Source of the DNA: Nocardioides humilatus
GTDB taxonomy: Bacteria > Actinomycetota > Actinomycetes > Propionibacteriales > Nocardioidaceae
Assembly: GCF_008373755.1 (NCBI RefSeq)
Contig: NZ_VUJV01000004.1
Coordinates: 106,314 to 170,313 of the forward strand
Reading direction: 5' to 3'
Length of the DNA: 64,000 nt
The notes beneath the pieces are model-generated. The model was not told where the DNA came from. It worked only from the letters and a program-made list of their open reading frames with translations, and did no database searches. Made by a program: the position numbers and the translations under genes. Every line of letters starts with the position of its first letter. Position 1 is the stretch's first letter. This document shows positions 7,760-16,657 of this stretch, piece by piece.

Positions 7760-8374
7760 ATGTCTGCACGCCTCAGTTCTCTCGGCGCCCACCTCCGTCG
7801 CCAAAGGGCGGTCTACGCCTTCATCGGCCTTGCCCTCTACGTCTCCCCCGTGCCGAGTATGGCTGCCGCCTTGGTGACCACTGACCAGATCGCCAACAGT
7901 GCCATCACCACGCCGAAGCTCGCGGTCGACAGTGTGATCAGCACCAGAATCTTGGACGAGTCGATCACGAGCGGTGACATCAAGAACGGAACGATCGCAG
8001 GAGTCGACCTACGAACCAGCGCCATGGGCGCCAAGGTGATCCGGTACGACGTGGGTTATTGGGAGTTCGGCAGCAACACGAATGAGTCTGGCCAAGGGTC
8101 TGTATCAGTCCAGCTTCCGGGCACCTGGACTGCCGCAATTGTCGCCGCGAGCTCCTGGTCGGCGACCGTGAAATCCGTTACACCTGGCACTACGGATACG
8201 ACGATCGTGGTGCCAGGGACGTACAACGGAGCACACATCGAACTCATGGTTCATGACGATGGCAGGGCCGTCATCCTTTGCGAGGACGGAGGCGCCGTTT
8301 ACGACGACATCAGCATCTATCGAACGGTGACTACCTCGACGCAGGTCACTCCTCCTACGCCACCGGCACCATGA
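7760..8374 (+). CDS. Secreted hypothetical protein with fibre-like repeats
   Basis: A 204-residue protein starting MSARLSSLGAHLRR, with a signal segment (AVYAFIGLALYVSPVPSMAAA) and then repeats of the form TDQIANSAITTPKLAVDSV, ITSGDIKNGTIAGVDLR. These resemble the D-I-x-x-G-T-I-x-x-x-D-L units of the divergent collagen-like protein and of fibre stalks. The remaining 120 residues look like a beta-sandwich head (GTWTAAIVAASSW, TTIVVPGTYNGAHIELMVH) with a Pro/Thr tail. I chose ATG 7760 because the signal sequence follows directly and AAAGG lies nearby; upstream in-frame sequence has shadow composition. It is probably exported. Function is unknown. Confidence 0.65.
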   Translation: MSARLSSLGAHLRRQRAVYAFIGLALYVSPVPSMAAALVTTDQIANSAITTPKLAVDSVISTRILDESITSGDIKNGTIAGVDLRTSAMGAKVIRYDVGYWEFGSNTNESGQGSVSVQLPGTWTAAIVAASSWSATVKSVTPGTTDTTIVVPGTYNGAHIELMVHDDGRAVILCEDGGAVYDDISIYRTVTTSTQVTPPTPPAP

Positions 8375-8387
8375 GGGTGCTGGCCAT

Positions 8388-8412
8388 CCCGACCCGCTAG
8401 ATCCGAGTCGGG
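8388..8412. terminator. Hairpin between convergent genes
   Basis: Arms CCCGACCCG (8388-8396) and CGAGTCGGG (8404-8412) pair with one mismatch around a seven-base loop, and CGTTTCC follows on the plus side. It lies between the stops of the fibre-like gene and a convergent small acidic ORF, so it could end both. Confidence 0.5.
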
Positions 8413-8446
8413 CGTTTCCGACGTTCCTGCCGGGCACCCCGGGGCG

Positions 8447-8614
8447 TCACGATCGGTCCGGGTCCTCGTCCGGTTCGTTCGTGTCCGTGGCAGGACCGGC
8501 TTCGGTCGCGCCTCCCTCGGTGGACCAGTCGCTTCCTGACTGGTCATCGCGGGCCGGATCTGAGGTGACGTCGTCGAGCGATGAATCCTGGTCCCTGGAG
8601 TCAGATCTAGACAT
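8447..8614 (-). CDS. Small acidic protein, 55 residues
   Basis: A minus-strand frame begins MSRSDSRDQDSSLDDVTSD and ends EPDEDPDRS. It is about one-third Asp/Glu and rich in Ser/Thr, with no hydrophobic segment, so it would be soluble and probably disordered. A GGGAGA ribosome-binding site sits eight bases before the ATG. Such strongly acidic composition is not typical of antisense shadows in this window, although a GAC/GAG-rich strand can produce it by chance. No family is recognised. Confidence 0.4.
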   Translation of the reverse strand: MSRSDSRDQDSSLDDVTSDPARDDQSGSDWSTEGGATEAGPATDTNEPDEDPDRS

Positions 8615-8730
8615 GGGTGGGTTCTCCCTTCTTCCCCATCAGTTCCACATGGCCGCTACCCAGTTGCGGCCTGCTGATGCCGGACTCAGCGTTGACGGAA
8701 CGCCCGGCCCTCGGGGACCGTCATCCAACT

Positions 8731-9111
8731 GTGGACATTCGACGAGCCTTGTCTCTCACGTCGGTCGCGCTGCTCGCCCTGTCGGGCTGCTCACACGAGA
8801 ACGACGACGCAGGACAGCGCCCGCGTGAAGATCGGCGACCGGCGATGTTGTCCGCAACCACGGCCGACGCGCCGCCCTGCGATCAGGTCTGGGTAGAGGG
8901 CAAGCTCCTGCCCGCTGACTACACGGGCTGCGAAAGCGACGGAGCACGCATCCTTTCCGAGCGGTCCCGCTGCCACGACCGCAGCGGCCGTGAGTTCGTC
9001 TCCTATCCCGACGGAGGTCTGTACGCCCACGAGGGCGGCCCCATCAAGCACGGGGAGCTGCCCACCGACTTCTCGGGCACGCTCCCCTCGATCGACCTGT
9101 GCGGGCACTGA
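8731..9111 (+). CDS. Putative small lipoprotein
   Basis: Encodes 126 residues from a GTG start: a signal peptide (MDIRRALSLTSVALLALSGC) ends in a good lipobox (LSGC), predicting lipid attachment at Cys20. The mature part has cysteines spaced as in a small disulfide-bonded domain (PPCDQVWVEG, DYTGCESDG, SRCHDRSG, IDLCGH). No enzyme motif is visible. The GTG was chosen because it places the charged n-region and hydrophobic core correctly; longer frames start in non-coding-like sequence. It would be exported and membrane-anchored. Function is unknown. Confidence 0.6.
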   Translation: MDIRRALSLTSVALLALSGCSHENDDAGQRPREDRRPAMLSATTADAPPCDQVWVEGKLLPADYTGCESDGARILSERSRCHDRSGREFVSYPDGGLYAHEGGPIKHGELPTDFSGTLPSIDLCGH

Positions 9112-9323
9112 GCCCCGGTCGACCTGACCCTCGACAGCGATGGGAGCCGCTCCTCGTCAGGAAGCTTCGACTACGTGCCTCCCAGAAGCGCTGCGTCGCC
9201 GTCATCTCCGTTGATCGCCTCTTCCTGGCCGTGTGGGCGGTGAGCCGAATCGAGCAGTGCGCGTAGGCCGACGCGCACGCCCAAACCGGGCTGACCACGT
9301 TGCCGAGGTCTAGCCTCGGAGGC

Positions 9324-10502
9324 ATGAAGCGCTTGGTCGTGTGCTGCGACGGGACGTGGAACAAGCCGGACAGCGAGACCATCACCAACGTCGAGAAGAT
9401 CGCGCGCACGATCCAGACCGACCCGGCCGCATCGGGGCGTGCCTACCAGCTCGTCTACTACGTCGGCGGGGTCGGCACAGGGAGCTACAAGGCTGACGAG
9501 GTACTCGGGGGCGCGTTCGGCTTCGGCCTGTTCCGCAACGTCGTCGCCGCCTACCGCTTCCTCGCCCAGAACTACGAGCCGGGCGACGAGATCTTCATCG
9601 TCGGCTTCAGCCGCGGCGCCTACACGGCCCGGTCGCTGGCCGGGATGATCGGGCGCGTCGGTCTACTGACCCGCCTCTCCCTGGTCGAGGAACGCCTTCC
9701 GGCGGCGGTCGCGCGCTACCAGCAGAGGAAGCCACGTACGGGAGCCTTCGGCGAGAGCGTCGAGGAGTTCAAGCACGACCACTGCCACGCGGCCGAGGTG
9801 AACTTCCTCGGTGTGTTCGACACCGTGGGTGCGCTCGGAGTGCCGGGCTTCATGAAGTTCGCGCCGCAGTTCCACAATGTGCGCCTGGGTGCCGGCGTCC
9901 TGCGCGCCCGCCAGGCGCTGGCGATCGACGAGACCCGGTTGAAGTTCGCGCCGTCGCTCTGGGAGGTGTCGGAGCCACCGACCGACGGTCCGGCCGAGGA
10001 CCTGCGCGTCAAGCAGGTGTGGTTCGAGGGCGCTCACTCCGATGTCGGCGGTGGCTACGCGGAGACCGGCCTCTCGGACACGGCCCTGTTGTGGATGGCC
10101 CGCGAGGCGCACGCGGCTGGCCTGGTGTTCGACGTACCGCTGCTCAACCACTACGCCAACAGCGGCCACGACCCGATCCGGCACAATCCGCTCAACCTGC
10201 TCTACCGGGCCGACAACCTGGTCCTTCGCGGGAAGAGCTCCCTCGGGATCGGCAAGGATGCCGGCGCCTTCATCGGCGGTCGGCGACGACTGACGACTGA
10301 GCGCGCGATCTCGGTCCGGGTCGCGAGCAGCGCGGTCAACCACTTCCAGGAGGGCGGCTACGAGCCCGCCAACCTGCTGGCTCTTGCCGACGCGACCCAG
10401 GGCTTCAACGGCATCGTCGAGCCGGTCGATGCCCTGCCCGAGGCCGGCGTGGATCTCACCGCACTCGGTAGTCCCCCAGTCCAGGTGGATCCGGCGCCCT
10501 GA
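9324..10502 (+). CDS. DUF2235 (Tle1-like) alpha/beta hydrolase
   Basis: A 392-residue protein of the DUF2235 family, the fold shared with Tle1 phospholipase effectors. Family marks are the start MKRLVVCCDGTWNKPDSE, the nucleophile elbow FIVGFSRGAYTARSLAG (Ser97 in G-F-S-R-G) and the downstream acid region HSDVGGGYAETGLSDTALLWM. It has no signal peptide or membrane segment, so it is probably cytoplasmic. No type VI secretion gene is nearby, and none is expected in this phylum; a metabolic or lipid hydrolase role is more likely. GGAGG ends one base before the ATG, an unusually tight spacing. The substrate is unknown. Confidence 0.85.
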   Translation: MKRLVVCCDGTWNKPDSETITNVEKIARTIQTDPAASGRAYQLVYYVGGVGTGSYKADEVLGGAFGFGLFRNVVAAYRFLAQNYEPGDEIFIVGFSRGAYTARSLAGMIGRVGLLTRLSLVEERLPAAVARYQQRKPRTGAFGESVEEFKHDHCHAAEVNFLGVFDTVGALGVPGFMKFAPQFHNVRLGAGVLRARQALAIDETRLKFAPSLWEVSEPPTDGPAEDLRVKQVWFEGAHSDVGGGYAETGLSDTALLWMAREAHAAGLVFDVPLLNHYANSGHDPIRHNPLNLLYRADNLVLRGKSSLGIGKDAGAFIGGRRRLTTERAISVRVASSAVNHFQEGGYEPANLLALADATQGFNGIVEPVDALPEAGVDLTALGSPPVQVDPAP

Positions 10503-10539
10503 CTCCGAGCCGAATCCCGGTCCGCGACGAATCACCTCC

Positions 10540-10752
10540 ATGGACCACCACACGAGCACCACCACCCGACGCAAGCACCTCCTGACGGATGCACAGCTGG
10601 CCGTCCACGCAGGAGCCACTCCGGACGACCTGACCCACGGCCATCGGCAGGGCAATGGGATGCGGGTTCACCGCGCCTACATCGTGGTCGTCTCGATCAC
10701 AGCGTTGATCTGCCTCGTCATCGCGATGGCGATGGCCAGCGGCACGATGTGA
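10540..10752 (+). CDS. Small single-pass membrane protein
   Basis: Encodes 70 residues: a hydrophilic His/Thr-rich N-terminus (MDHHTSTTTRRKHLLTDAQ) and one C-terminal transmembrane helix (AYIVVVSITALICLVIAMAMA). The Arg-rich segment before the helix suggests the N-terminus stays inside. It follows the DUF2235 gene by 37 bases on the same strand and is convergent with threonine aldolase, three bases away. No family is recognised. Confidence 0.55.
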   Translation: MDHHTSTTTRRKHLLTDAQLAVHAGATPDDLTHGHRQGNGMRVHRAYIVVVSITALICLVIAMAMASGTM

Positions 10753-10755
10753 CGA

Positions 10756-11748
10756 CTACAGCCTCGCCAGCGCCGCCACGGCCTGCGCGGTGTCCGCGCG
10801 ACTGACGTCGAGGTGCGTCACGAGCCGGACCGTTCGCGCCCCCACAGCGCCCACGAGCACGCCCGCCTCCCGCGCCGCGGCCACGTAGGCCGGAGCGTCC
10901 GCCACGTCGAACGCGACGATGTTGGTGTCGACGCCTGCGGGATCGACTCCGCAGGCCTCGGCGAGCAGCCGTGCGTGGGCGTGGTCATCAGCAAGCCGAT
11001 CGACGTGGTGGTCGAGGGCATACAACCCACCAGCAGCGAGTACGCCGACCTGGCGCATCCCGCCGCCCAGCCGCTTGCGCCGCACCCGAGCCTCAGCGAT
11101 CAGCGCCGCGGGACCGACGACGAGCGAGCCCACCGGAGCGCCGAGCCCCTTGGAGAGGCACACGGCAGCGACATCGGCCACGGCGCCGTACTCCTCGAGG
11201 GACACGCCGGTCGCGACGTGGGCGTTCCAGAGCCGGGCCCCGTCGAGGTGGACCGCGACGGAGTGCTCGTCGGCGAAGGCACGCAGCGCCTTCAGGTCGG
11301 CCAACGGGAGGACCGCTCCCCCGGCGAAGTTGTGGGTGTTCTCGACCGAGATGGCCGCGGTCCGCACGAAGAACGGGCCGAGATCAGGGGCGAACAGGTC
11401 GGCGAGCACCGCGACGTCGACCTGGCCGCGAGGCGACGACCAGGTCCGCATCGTCACGCCGGAGACGGCGCCGTGGGCACCGAGCTCCGCACGCGCGATG
11501 TGCGCCCGCGCCTCGCAGAGCACCTCCTGCCCGGGCGCGACGAGCAGCCCGACGGCGAGCACGTTGGCCATCGAGCCGGTCGGGGTGAAGAGCGCCGCCT
11601 CGTGGCCGAGCAGGCCGGCGACCCGCTCCTCGAGCGCGCGGACGGTCGGGTCCTCGCCGTAGACGTCGTCGCCCACATCCGCGCGCGCCATGGCAGCACG
11701 CATCCCCTCCGTCGGTCGGGTGACCGTGTCGGAGCGGAGATCGATCAC
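10756..11748 (-). CDS. ltaE: Low-specificity L-threonine aldolase
   Basis: A 330-residue PLP enzyme that cleaves threonine to glycine and acetaldehyde. Family motifs are the N-terminal [17 protein letters not shown] and [10 protein letters not shown], the serine-containing phosphate site [23 protein letters not shown], and the PLP lysine at about K200 in [14 protein letters not shown]. Length and start match the family. The GTG start overlaps the stop of the upstream cupredoxin gene (GTGA), indicating translational coupling, though no functional link between the two is obvious. Confidence 0.93.
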   Translation of the reverse strand: MIDLRSDTVTRPTEGMRAAMARADVGDDVYGEDPTVRALEERVAGLLGHEAALFTPTGSMANVLAVGLLVAPGQEVLCEARAHIARAELGAHGAVSGVTMRTWSSPRGQVDVAVLADLFAPDLGPFFVRTAAISVENTHNFAGGAVLPLADLKALRAFADEHSVAVHLDGARLWNAHVATGVSLEEYGAVADVAAVCLSKGLGAPVGSLVVGPAALIAEARVRRKRLGGGMRQVGVLAAGGLYALDHHVDRLADDHAHARLLAEACGVDPAGVDTNIVAFDVADAPAYVAAAREAGVLVGAVGARTVRLVTHLDVSRADTAQAVAALARL

Positions 11749-12335
11749 GAGATCTGCTTCGTGAGCGTCGGCGACCAGCCCGACTCCTTGCCGGCAGCGG
11801 TGTTGGACGTGCGGGCCCGGAACTCGTAGGTGCCGTTCTGCGCCGGGTTGTAGAACTTGGTCGCGGCATGCGTGTTGGTCAGCAGGACGCGCCAGTCAGT
11901 GGTGCCCTGCCGGCGGAACTGGACGTCGAACGCACGGCCGGCTGGGGCAGAACCGGTGGACCACCGCAGCGTCCAGCCGGTGCTCGGCGTGCCGTCGGCC
12001 TTCATCGGCACAACGATGCTGCCCTTCATCGTCGCGTGGATGCTGCAGTGGTAGGGGAAGCGGCCGGCCGAGTTGAAGCCGGCGTTGAACTGTCCCGAGG
12101 AACGGAAACCGCTGTCGAAGAAGGCCTGGTTGGAGGTGGCCGTGTGCGTGTTGGACCCGGTGAAGGACCAGCCGATCGTCTGACCCTGTGGCACGGTCTT
12201 GGCGGTCGGCGAGAAGCTGTTGTCGGCGACGGTGACGATCACCGCACCACCGATGGCGGAGGGGGCGGCGACAAGGGCGGCGAGCAAGGTCGCCGAGCCG
12301 AGCCCCAGGGAAGCGAGGAGCGTGCGGGTGCGCAT
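11745..12335 (-). CDS. Secreted cupredoxin with fibronectin-like C-terminal domain
   Basis: A 196-residue exported protein. A signal peptide (residues 1-30, [22 protein letters not shown]) precedes a plastocyanin/halocyanin-type domain with type 1 copper ligands His64 (SNTHTATS), Cys97, His100 and Met103 ([11 protein letters not shown]). Residues about 115-196 resemble a fibronectin type III module ([41 protein letters not shown]). Cupredoxins carry electrons or store copper outside the membrane. No partner oxidase is adjacent, and the aa3 oxidase is 46 kb away. It overlaps the threonine aldolase start by four bases. Confidence 0.82.
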   Translation of the reverse strand: MRTRTLLASLGLGSATLLAALVAAPSAIGGAVIVTVADNSFSPTAKTVPQGQTIGWSFTGSNTHTATSNQAFFDSGFRSSGQFNAGFNSAGRFPYHCSIHATMKGSIVVPMKADGTPSTGWTLRWSTGSAPAGRAFDVQFRRQGTTDWRVLLTNTHAATKFYNPAQNGTYEFRARTSNTAAGKESGWSPTLTKQIS

Positions 12336-12355
12336 CCACCCAATGTAGGACCGGG

Positions 12356-13705
12356 TCAGGATTTGCGCAGCATGTCGGCCACGCGGAAAGCCATCTCCAG
12401 CGACTGCACCCGGTTGAGGCGCGGGTCGACCACGGACTCGTAGCGGTGAGCGAGACCCTGCTCGGTGAGCTCCTCGCCGCCACCGATGATCTCGGTGACG
12501 TCGTCGCCGGTGTTTTCGACCAGGATGCCGGCCGGGACCGTGCCGAGTGCGCGGTGGACCTCGAAGAAGCCCCGCACCTCGTCAAGAACGTCCTCGAAGC
12601 GACGGGTCTTGTAGCCGTTGGAGGCCTCGAAGGTGTTGCCGTGCATCGCGTCGCACACCCAGGCCACGTCGACACCCTCGGCGGTCACCTTCTCGACCAG
12701 CGCGGGCAGGCCGTCGCGGATCTTGCCGGCGCCGAAGCGGGTGATGAAGGTGAGCCGGCCCGGCTCGTTGGTCGGGTTGAGCTTGGTCGCGAGCGACAGA
12801 GCGTCGTCGGCGGTCGCGGTCGGACCGAGCTTGCAGCCGATCGGGTTGCGGATCCGGCTGAAGTATTCGACGTGGGCGCCGTCGAGCTGGCGGGTGCGCT
12901 CACCGATCCAGACCATGTGGGCGGACACGTTGTAGGGCAGCTCGGTGCGCGAGTCGGTGCGCGTCATCGCGTGCTCGTACTCGAGCAGCAGCGCCTCGTG
13001 GGACGAGTAGAAGTCGACCCGGTGGAACTCGTCGGGGTCGGCGGCGCCGATGGCCTTCATGAAGGTCAGGGCGCGGTCGATCTCGGCGGCCATCGCCTCG
13101 TAGTGCTGACCGACCGGGCTGTTGCGCACGAACTCGGAGTTCCAGGTGTGGACCTGGCGCAGGTCGGCGTAGCCACCGGTCGTGAAGGCGCGCACGAGGT
13201 TCAGCGTGGAGGCCGACGCGTGGTAGACGTCGAGCAGCCGCTGCGGGTCGGGCCGACGGGACTCGGGCGTGAACTCGAAGCCGTTGACGGCGTCGCCGCG
13301 GTAGGCCGGCAGCGTGACCTGCTCGCCGCCGACGGCGCGCGTCTCCATGTCGCTGGAGCGCGGCTTGGCGTACTGCCCTGCGAGCCGACCGACCTTGACC
13401 ACCGGCACGGACGCTGCGTAGGTGAGCACGACCGCCATCTGCAGCAGCACGCGCAGCTTGTTGCGCACGTTGTCGGCGGTGGCGTCGACGAACGTCTCCG
13501 CGCAGTCGCCCCCCTGGAGGATGAAGGCCTCGCCGCGGCTGGCCGCGGCGATCTTCGCCTTCAGCTCGTCGCACTCGCCAGCAAACACCAGCGGCGGCAT
13601 GGTCCGCAGCCGCGCGACGGCAGCGGCCACAGCGGCCGGGTCGTCGTAGTTCGGCTGCTGCGCGGCGCCCATGGCGTGCAGCTGCTCGAGGGAGGGGATG
13701 CTCAC
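12356..13705 (-). CDS. aroG: 3-deoxy-7-phosphoheptulonate synthase, class II (plant-type)
   Basis: A 449-residue class II DAHP synthase. Conserved stretches are GEAFILQGGDCAETF, the PEP/metal site VVKVGRLAGQYAKPRS, HMVWIGERTRQLDGAH, CDAMHGNTFEASNGYKTR and VHRALGTVPAGI. It resembles the M. tuberculosis AroG enzyme, which works with chorismate mutase and is feedback-controlled by aromatic amino acids. The GTG start is directly abutted by GGAGG, very tight spacing; an in-frame ATG eleven codons on (MGAAQQPNYDD) is the alternative. It duplicates the reaction of the class I enzyme at 2347-3402. Confidence 0.95.
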   Translation of the reverse strand: MSIPSLEQLHAMGAAQQPNYDDPAAVAAAVARLRTMPPLVFAGECDELKAKIAAASRGEAFILQGGDCAETFVDATADNVRNKLRVLLQMAVVLTYAASVPVVKVGRLAGQYAKPRSSDMETRAVGGEQVTLPAYRGDAVNGFEFTPESRRPDPQRLLDVYHASASTLNLVRAFTTGGYADLRQVHTWNSEFVRNSPVGQHYEAMAAEIDRALTFMKAIGAADPDEFHRVDFYSSHEALLLEYEHAMTRTDSRTELPYNVSAHMVWIGERTRQLDGAHVEYFSRIRNPIGCKLGPTATADDALSLATKLNPTNEPGRLTFITRFGAGKIRDGLPALVEKVTAEGVDVAWVCDAMHGNTFEASNGYKTRRFEDVLDEVRGFFEVHRALGTVPAGILVENTGDDVTEIIGGGEELTEQGLAHRYESVVDPRLNRVQSLEMAFRVADMLRKS

Positions 13706-13739
13706 CCTCCAAGGGTACGGCGACCCGCCCCCCCGTCTG

Positions 13740-15245
13740 CTATCGCGGGTCGTCCGTGGGATCGATGTCCATGTGCTCGATGTCGGCGAAGTGCCCGCCC
13801 TCGGGGGTGTGGAAGATCCGGGTCACACCCCACAGCACGACACCGAGTCCCAGCAGCGCCGCCGCGATGACGTATTGAACCTGGTCGGCCTCGAGCCGGG
13901 CCCACGGCCCGAGGAGGTAGGCACAGGTGACGGCGCCCAGCACCGGGACGACGACCGGCGCCTTGAAGGAGGTGCCGTCGCCCGGGTCGCGGCGCAGCAC
14001 GAGGCAGGCGATGTTGACGACCGTGAAGACGGCCAGGAGCAGCAGCGCCGTGGTGCCGGACAGCGCGCTCACCACCGACACCTCGGTGCCCTTGTCGGGG
14101 TCGCCGATCGTCGTGTCGCTCAGCTTGACGACCGCGACGATGAGCGCCAGGGCCAGCGCCGTCGTGAAGGCGATGGCCGCCCACGGCGCGCGCCTGCCGG
14201 GCAGCACCTTGCCGAGGCCGGACGGCAGGACCTGCTGGCGGGCCATGCCGTAGACCAGCCGGCTCGCCATCAGCATGTTGATCAACGCCGTGTTGGCGAC
14301 CGCGAAGACGGTCATGAAGGGGAAGAAGTCGTCGATCGGGAGATCGGGGGCACCCCGCTTCACGACGTCGATGAGGATGCCGGCGTCGGGGTTGGTGGGC
14401 GCCGCGATGTCGCCGGCCGGGATCACGACGACGACCGACACGGCGACCAGCATGTAGATCACCGCTGCGATGCCGAGCCCGGTGAACATCATCCGCGGGA
14501 AGATTCGCTCCGGCTCACGGGTCTCCTCGACCATGTTGACCGAGTCCTCGAAGCCGACCATCGCGAAGAAGGCGATCGTCGTCGCGATGGTGACCGCAAG
14601 GAACAGGCCCTTGTCGTCGGGGTTCTCGAAGACGGTGACCCGGTCGAAGTCGCCGTCGCCGCGGGCGATGACGGCGAAGCCGATGGCGATCACGATGGCG
14701 AGGGCCGCCATCTCGATCAGCGTGAGCACGATGTTGAACTTCACGCTCTCCCCCACGCCGCGCAGGTTGATCGCGGCCAGCAGGAGCATGAAGCAGAGCG
14801 CCACGAACAGCGCCCAGCCGCTGGTGGTCGGCACGCCGCCCCAGATCTCGTGCAGCCCGAGCAGCAGGTTGTTGGCCAGCAGGCTCGACGAGGTCGAGGC
14901 GCTGGTGATGCCTGAGCAGACCACCGTGAAGGCGACGAGGAACGTGACGAAGTGGATGCCGAACGCCTTGTGGGCGTAGAGGGCGGCTCCCGCCGCCTGG
15001 GGGAACTTCGTGACCAGCTCGAGGTAGGAGAAGGCCGTCAGGGTCGCCACCGCGAAGGCCAGCAGGAACGGCAGCCACGCGATGCCGCCGACCTGTCCGG
15101 CGAGCTTGCCGGTCACGGCGTAGACACCTGCGCCGAGGATGTCGCCGACGATGAAGAGGAGGAGCAGGCGGGGGCCCATCACCCGCTTGAGCTCGTGGGG
15201 CTGGTCGCCCGTCGGCGTGTGTTCGTCGGTGGTCGACGCTGTCAT
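13740..15245 (-). CDS. APC-superfamily amino-acid permease
   Basis: A 501-residue membrane protein with about twelve helices. The first helix region (LLLFIVGDILGAGVYAVTGKLAGQVGG) carries the unwound G-A-G-V motif that binds amino-acid backbones in APC transporters. Further marks are the FVTFLVAFTVVCSGITSASTSS segment and the GFEDSVNMVEETREPER loop. The hydrophilic C-terminus is Asp/His-rich (HFADIEHMDIDPTDDPR). It would import amino acids or polyamines; specificity is not readable. It stands alone on the minus strand between the DAHP synthase and an amidohydrolase. Confidence 0.88.
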   Translation of the reverse strand: MTASTTDEHTPTGDQPHELKRVMGPRLLLLFIVGDILGAGVYAVTGKLAGQVGGIAWLPFLLAFAVATLTAFSYLELVTKFPQAAGAALYAHKAFGIHFVTFLVAFTVVCSGITSASTSSSLLANNLLLGLHEIWGGVPTTSGWALFVALCFMLLLAAINLRGVGESVKFNIVLTLIEMAALAIVIAIGFAVIARGDGDFDRVTVFENPDDKGLFLAVTIATTIAFFAMVGFEDSVNMVEETREPERIFPRMMFTGLGIAAVIYMLVAVSVVVVIPAGDIAAPTNPDAGILIDVVKRGAPDLPIDDFFPFMTVFAVANTALINMLMASRLVYGMARQQVLPSGLGKVLPGRRAPWAAIAFTTALALALIVAVVKLSDTTIGDPDKGTEVSVVSALSGTTALLLLAVFTVVNIACLVLRRDPGDGTSFKAPVVVPVLGAVTCAYLLGPWARLEADQVQYVIAAALLGLGVVLWGVTRIFHTPEGGHFADIEHMDIDPTDDPR

Positions 15246-15316
15246 CCCGAGATCCTCCCGATGCCTGGTCCGGGTCCCCGGACGTCACCCTCCCCAGTTA
15301 CCGCTTTCGGGAAGGT

Positions 15317-16516
15317 TCAGACGGGGTGGCCGCGCACCACGACCGCCTCGGTCTCGCCGAGGGCCGAGGCGTCGGCGGCGACGTCGCCGCGAACGACGAG
15401 GAGATCGGCGTCGTAGCCGACGGCCAGCCGTCCGGTGACGTCACCGACCCCGCACGCGTCCGCAGCGCCGGAGGTGCCGGCGGCGAGCGCTTCCTCGACC
15501 GGCCAGCCTGCGCGGACCAGGTCGGCGATGGCGATCCACTCGTTGCCGTGGGCCTTGAGCGGCATCGCGCCCGAGTCGACCCCGGGGACGACACGGATCC
15601 CGTGGGCGCGCAGCCGGGCGGCGGTCTCGAAGCCGCGCGCCAGCATCGAACCGAAGTCCATCCCCGTCTTCGCCATGACCTCCAGCGCCTGCGGCGGCGG
15701 AGGCGGCATGAAAGCGAGCAGCGACTGGTCGAAGCCCATCGTCGGGTCGACCATGATCCCGGCCGCAGCGACCCGGTCGAGGAGGTCGTCGGAGATGACG
15801 CTCCCGTCCTCCGAGATACCGCTGAAGTGCTCGATGCAGTCGACCCCAGCAGCGAGCGCCGCCTCGATCCCCCGGATCGAGTGCGCGTGGGCGAGCACCT
15901 GAAGACCGACCGCGTGCGCCGCCTCGACGACGATCGCCAGATCGGTCGCCTCGTACTGCACGCCGAACATGTCGGTGCCCACCGTGAGGAAGCCGCCGCT
16001 CGCCATCACCTTGATGACGTCGACGCCGCGCTCGTGGTGCTCGGCCACAGCGGCGCGCAGGGCGTCGGCGCCGTCGGCCTGACTGCCGAGGAAGTGACAG
16101 TGTCCGCCCGTGGTCGTGATCGGCGGGCCGGCGGCGATGATCCTCGGCTGTCCCGGCGTGCGCCGGTCTCGGAAGGCGAGCGTGCGATAGTCGCAGTCGC
16201 CGAGGTCACGCACGGTCGTCACGCCCTTGGCGGCCTGGGCGGCCAGCGTCTTCTCGATCGCCGCGTCGATCTCCTCGGGCGACATCCCCTCGACCCGCTC
16301 GAGCGAACCCGGACTGCCGTCGGCGACCAGGTGGACGTGGGCGTCCACGAGCCCGGGCAGCAGCGTGCCGTCGTACGACGTGACGGCGCAGCCGTCCGGG
16401 ACGGCGAAGTCGTGGGCCTCGACCCCGACGATCTTCTCCCCCTCGACCAGGACCGTCGCACCGCCGAGGAGGAAGCGGGTGCCGTCGAATGCCTGCGGAG
16501 CTCTCAGCGCGAACAC
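15317..16516 (-). CDS. Metal-dependent amidohydrolase (imidazolonepropionase/prolidase-like)
   Basis: A 399-residue amidohydrolase-superfamily protein. The metal-binding H-x-H is in GLVDAHVHLVADG; later ligands lie in the HEHERGVDVIKVMASGG-like strand, LAHAHSIRG, CIEHFSG and PGVDSGAMP. The C-terminal beta domain (GRLAVGYDADLLVVRGD) is typical. Members hydrolyse cyclic amides, dipeptides or carbamates in the cytoplasm. The GTG at 16516 (VFALRAPQAFDGTRF) begins at the usual family start; in-frame extension further upstream is unlike the family. The substrate cannot be assigned. Confidence 0.87.
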   Translation of the reverse strand: MFALRAPQAFDGTRFLLGGATVLVEGEKIVGVEAHDFAVPDGCAVTSYDGTLLPGLVDAHVHLVADGSPGSLERVEGMSPEEIDAAIEKTLAAQAAKGVTTVRDLGDCDYRTLAFRDRRTPGQPRIIAAGPPITTTGGHCHFLGSQADGADALRAAVAEHHERGVDVIKVMASGGFLTVGTDMFGVQYEATDLAIVVEAAHAVGLQVLAHAHSIRGIEAALAAGVDCIEHFSGISEDGSVISDDLLDRVAAAGIMVDPTMGFDQSLLAFMPPPPPQALEVMAKTGMDFGSMLARGFETAARLRAHGIRVVPGVDSGAMPLKAHGNEWIAIADLVRAGWPVEEALAAGTSGAADACGVGDVTGRLAVGYDADLLVVRGDVAADASALGETEAVVVRGHPV

Positions 16517-16657
16517 GGGATGAGTCTCACGCGCGCGGGGACGACTGTCATCAGCCAACCGAAGGCATTGCTGGATTGGCCGAGCGCGTCTCCAGCGACA
16601 GCATGGAGCAAGCAAGCTTGCGCCGGGTCGCTTCCCGCCGCGCTGCCGGCTGACAGA

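Noticed and set aside
9324-10502. Type VI secretion phospholipase effector (Tle1)
   Set aside because: The fold is shared, but no secretion, immunity or VgrG genes are nearby and the organism appears to be an actinobacterium.
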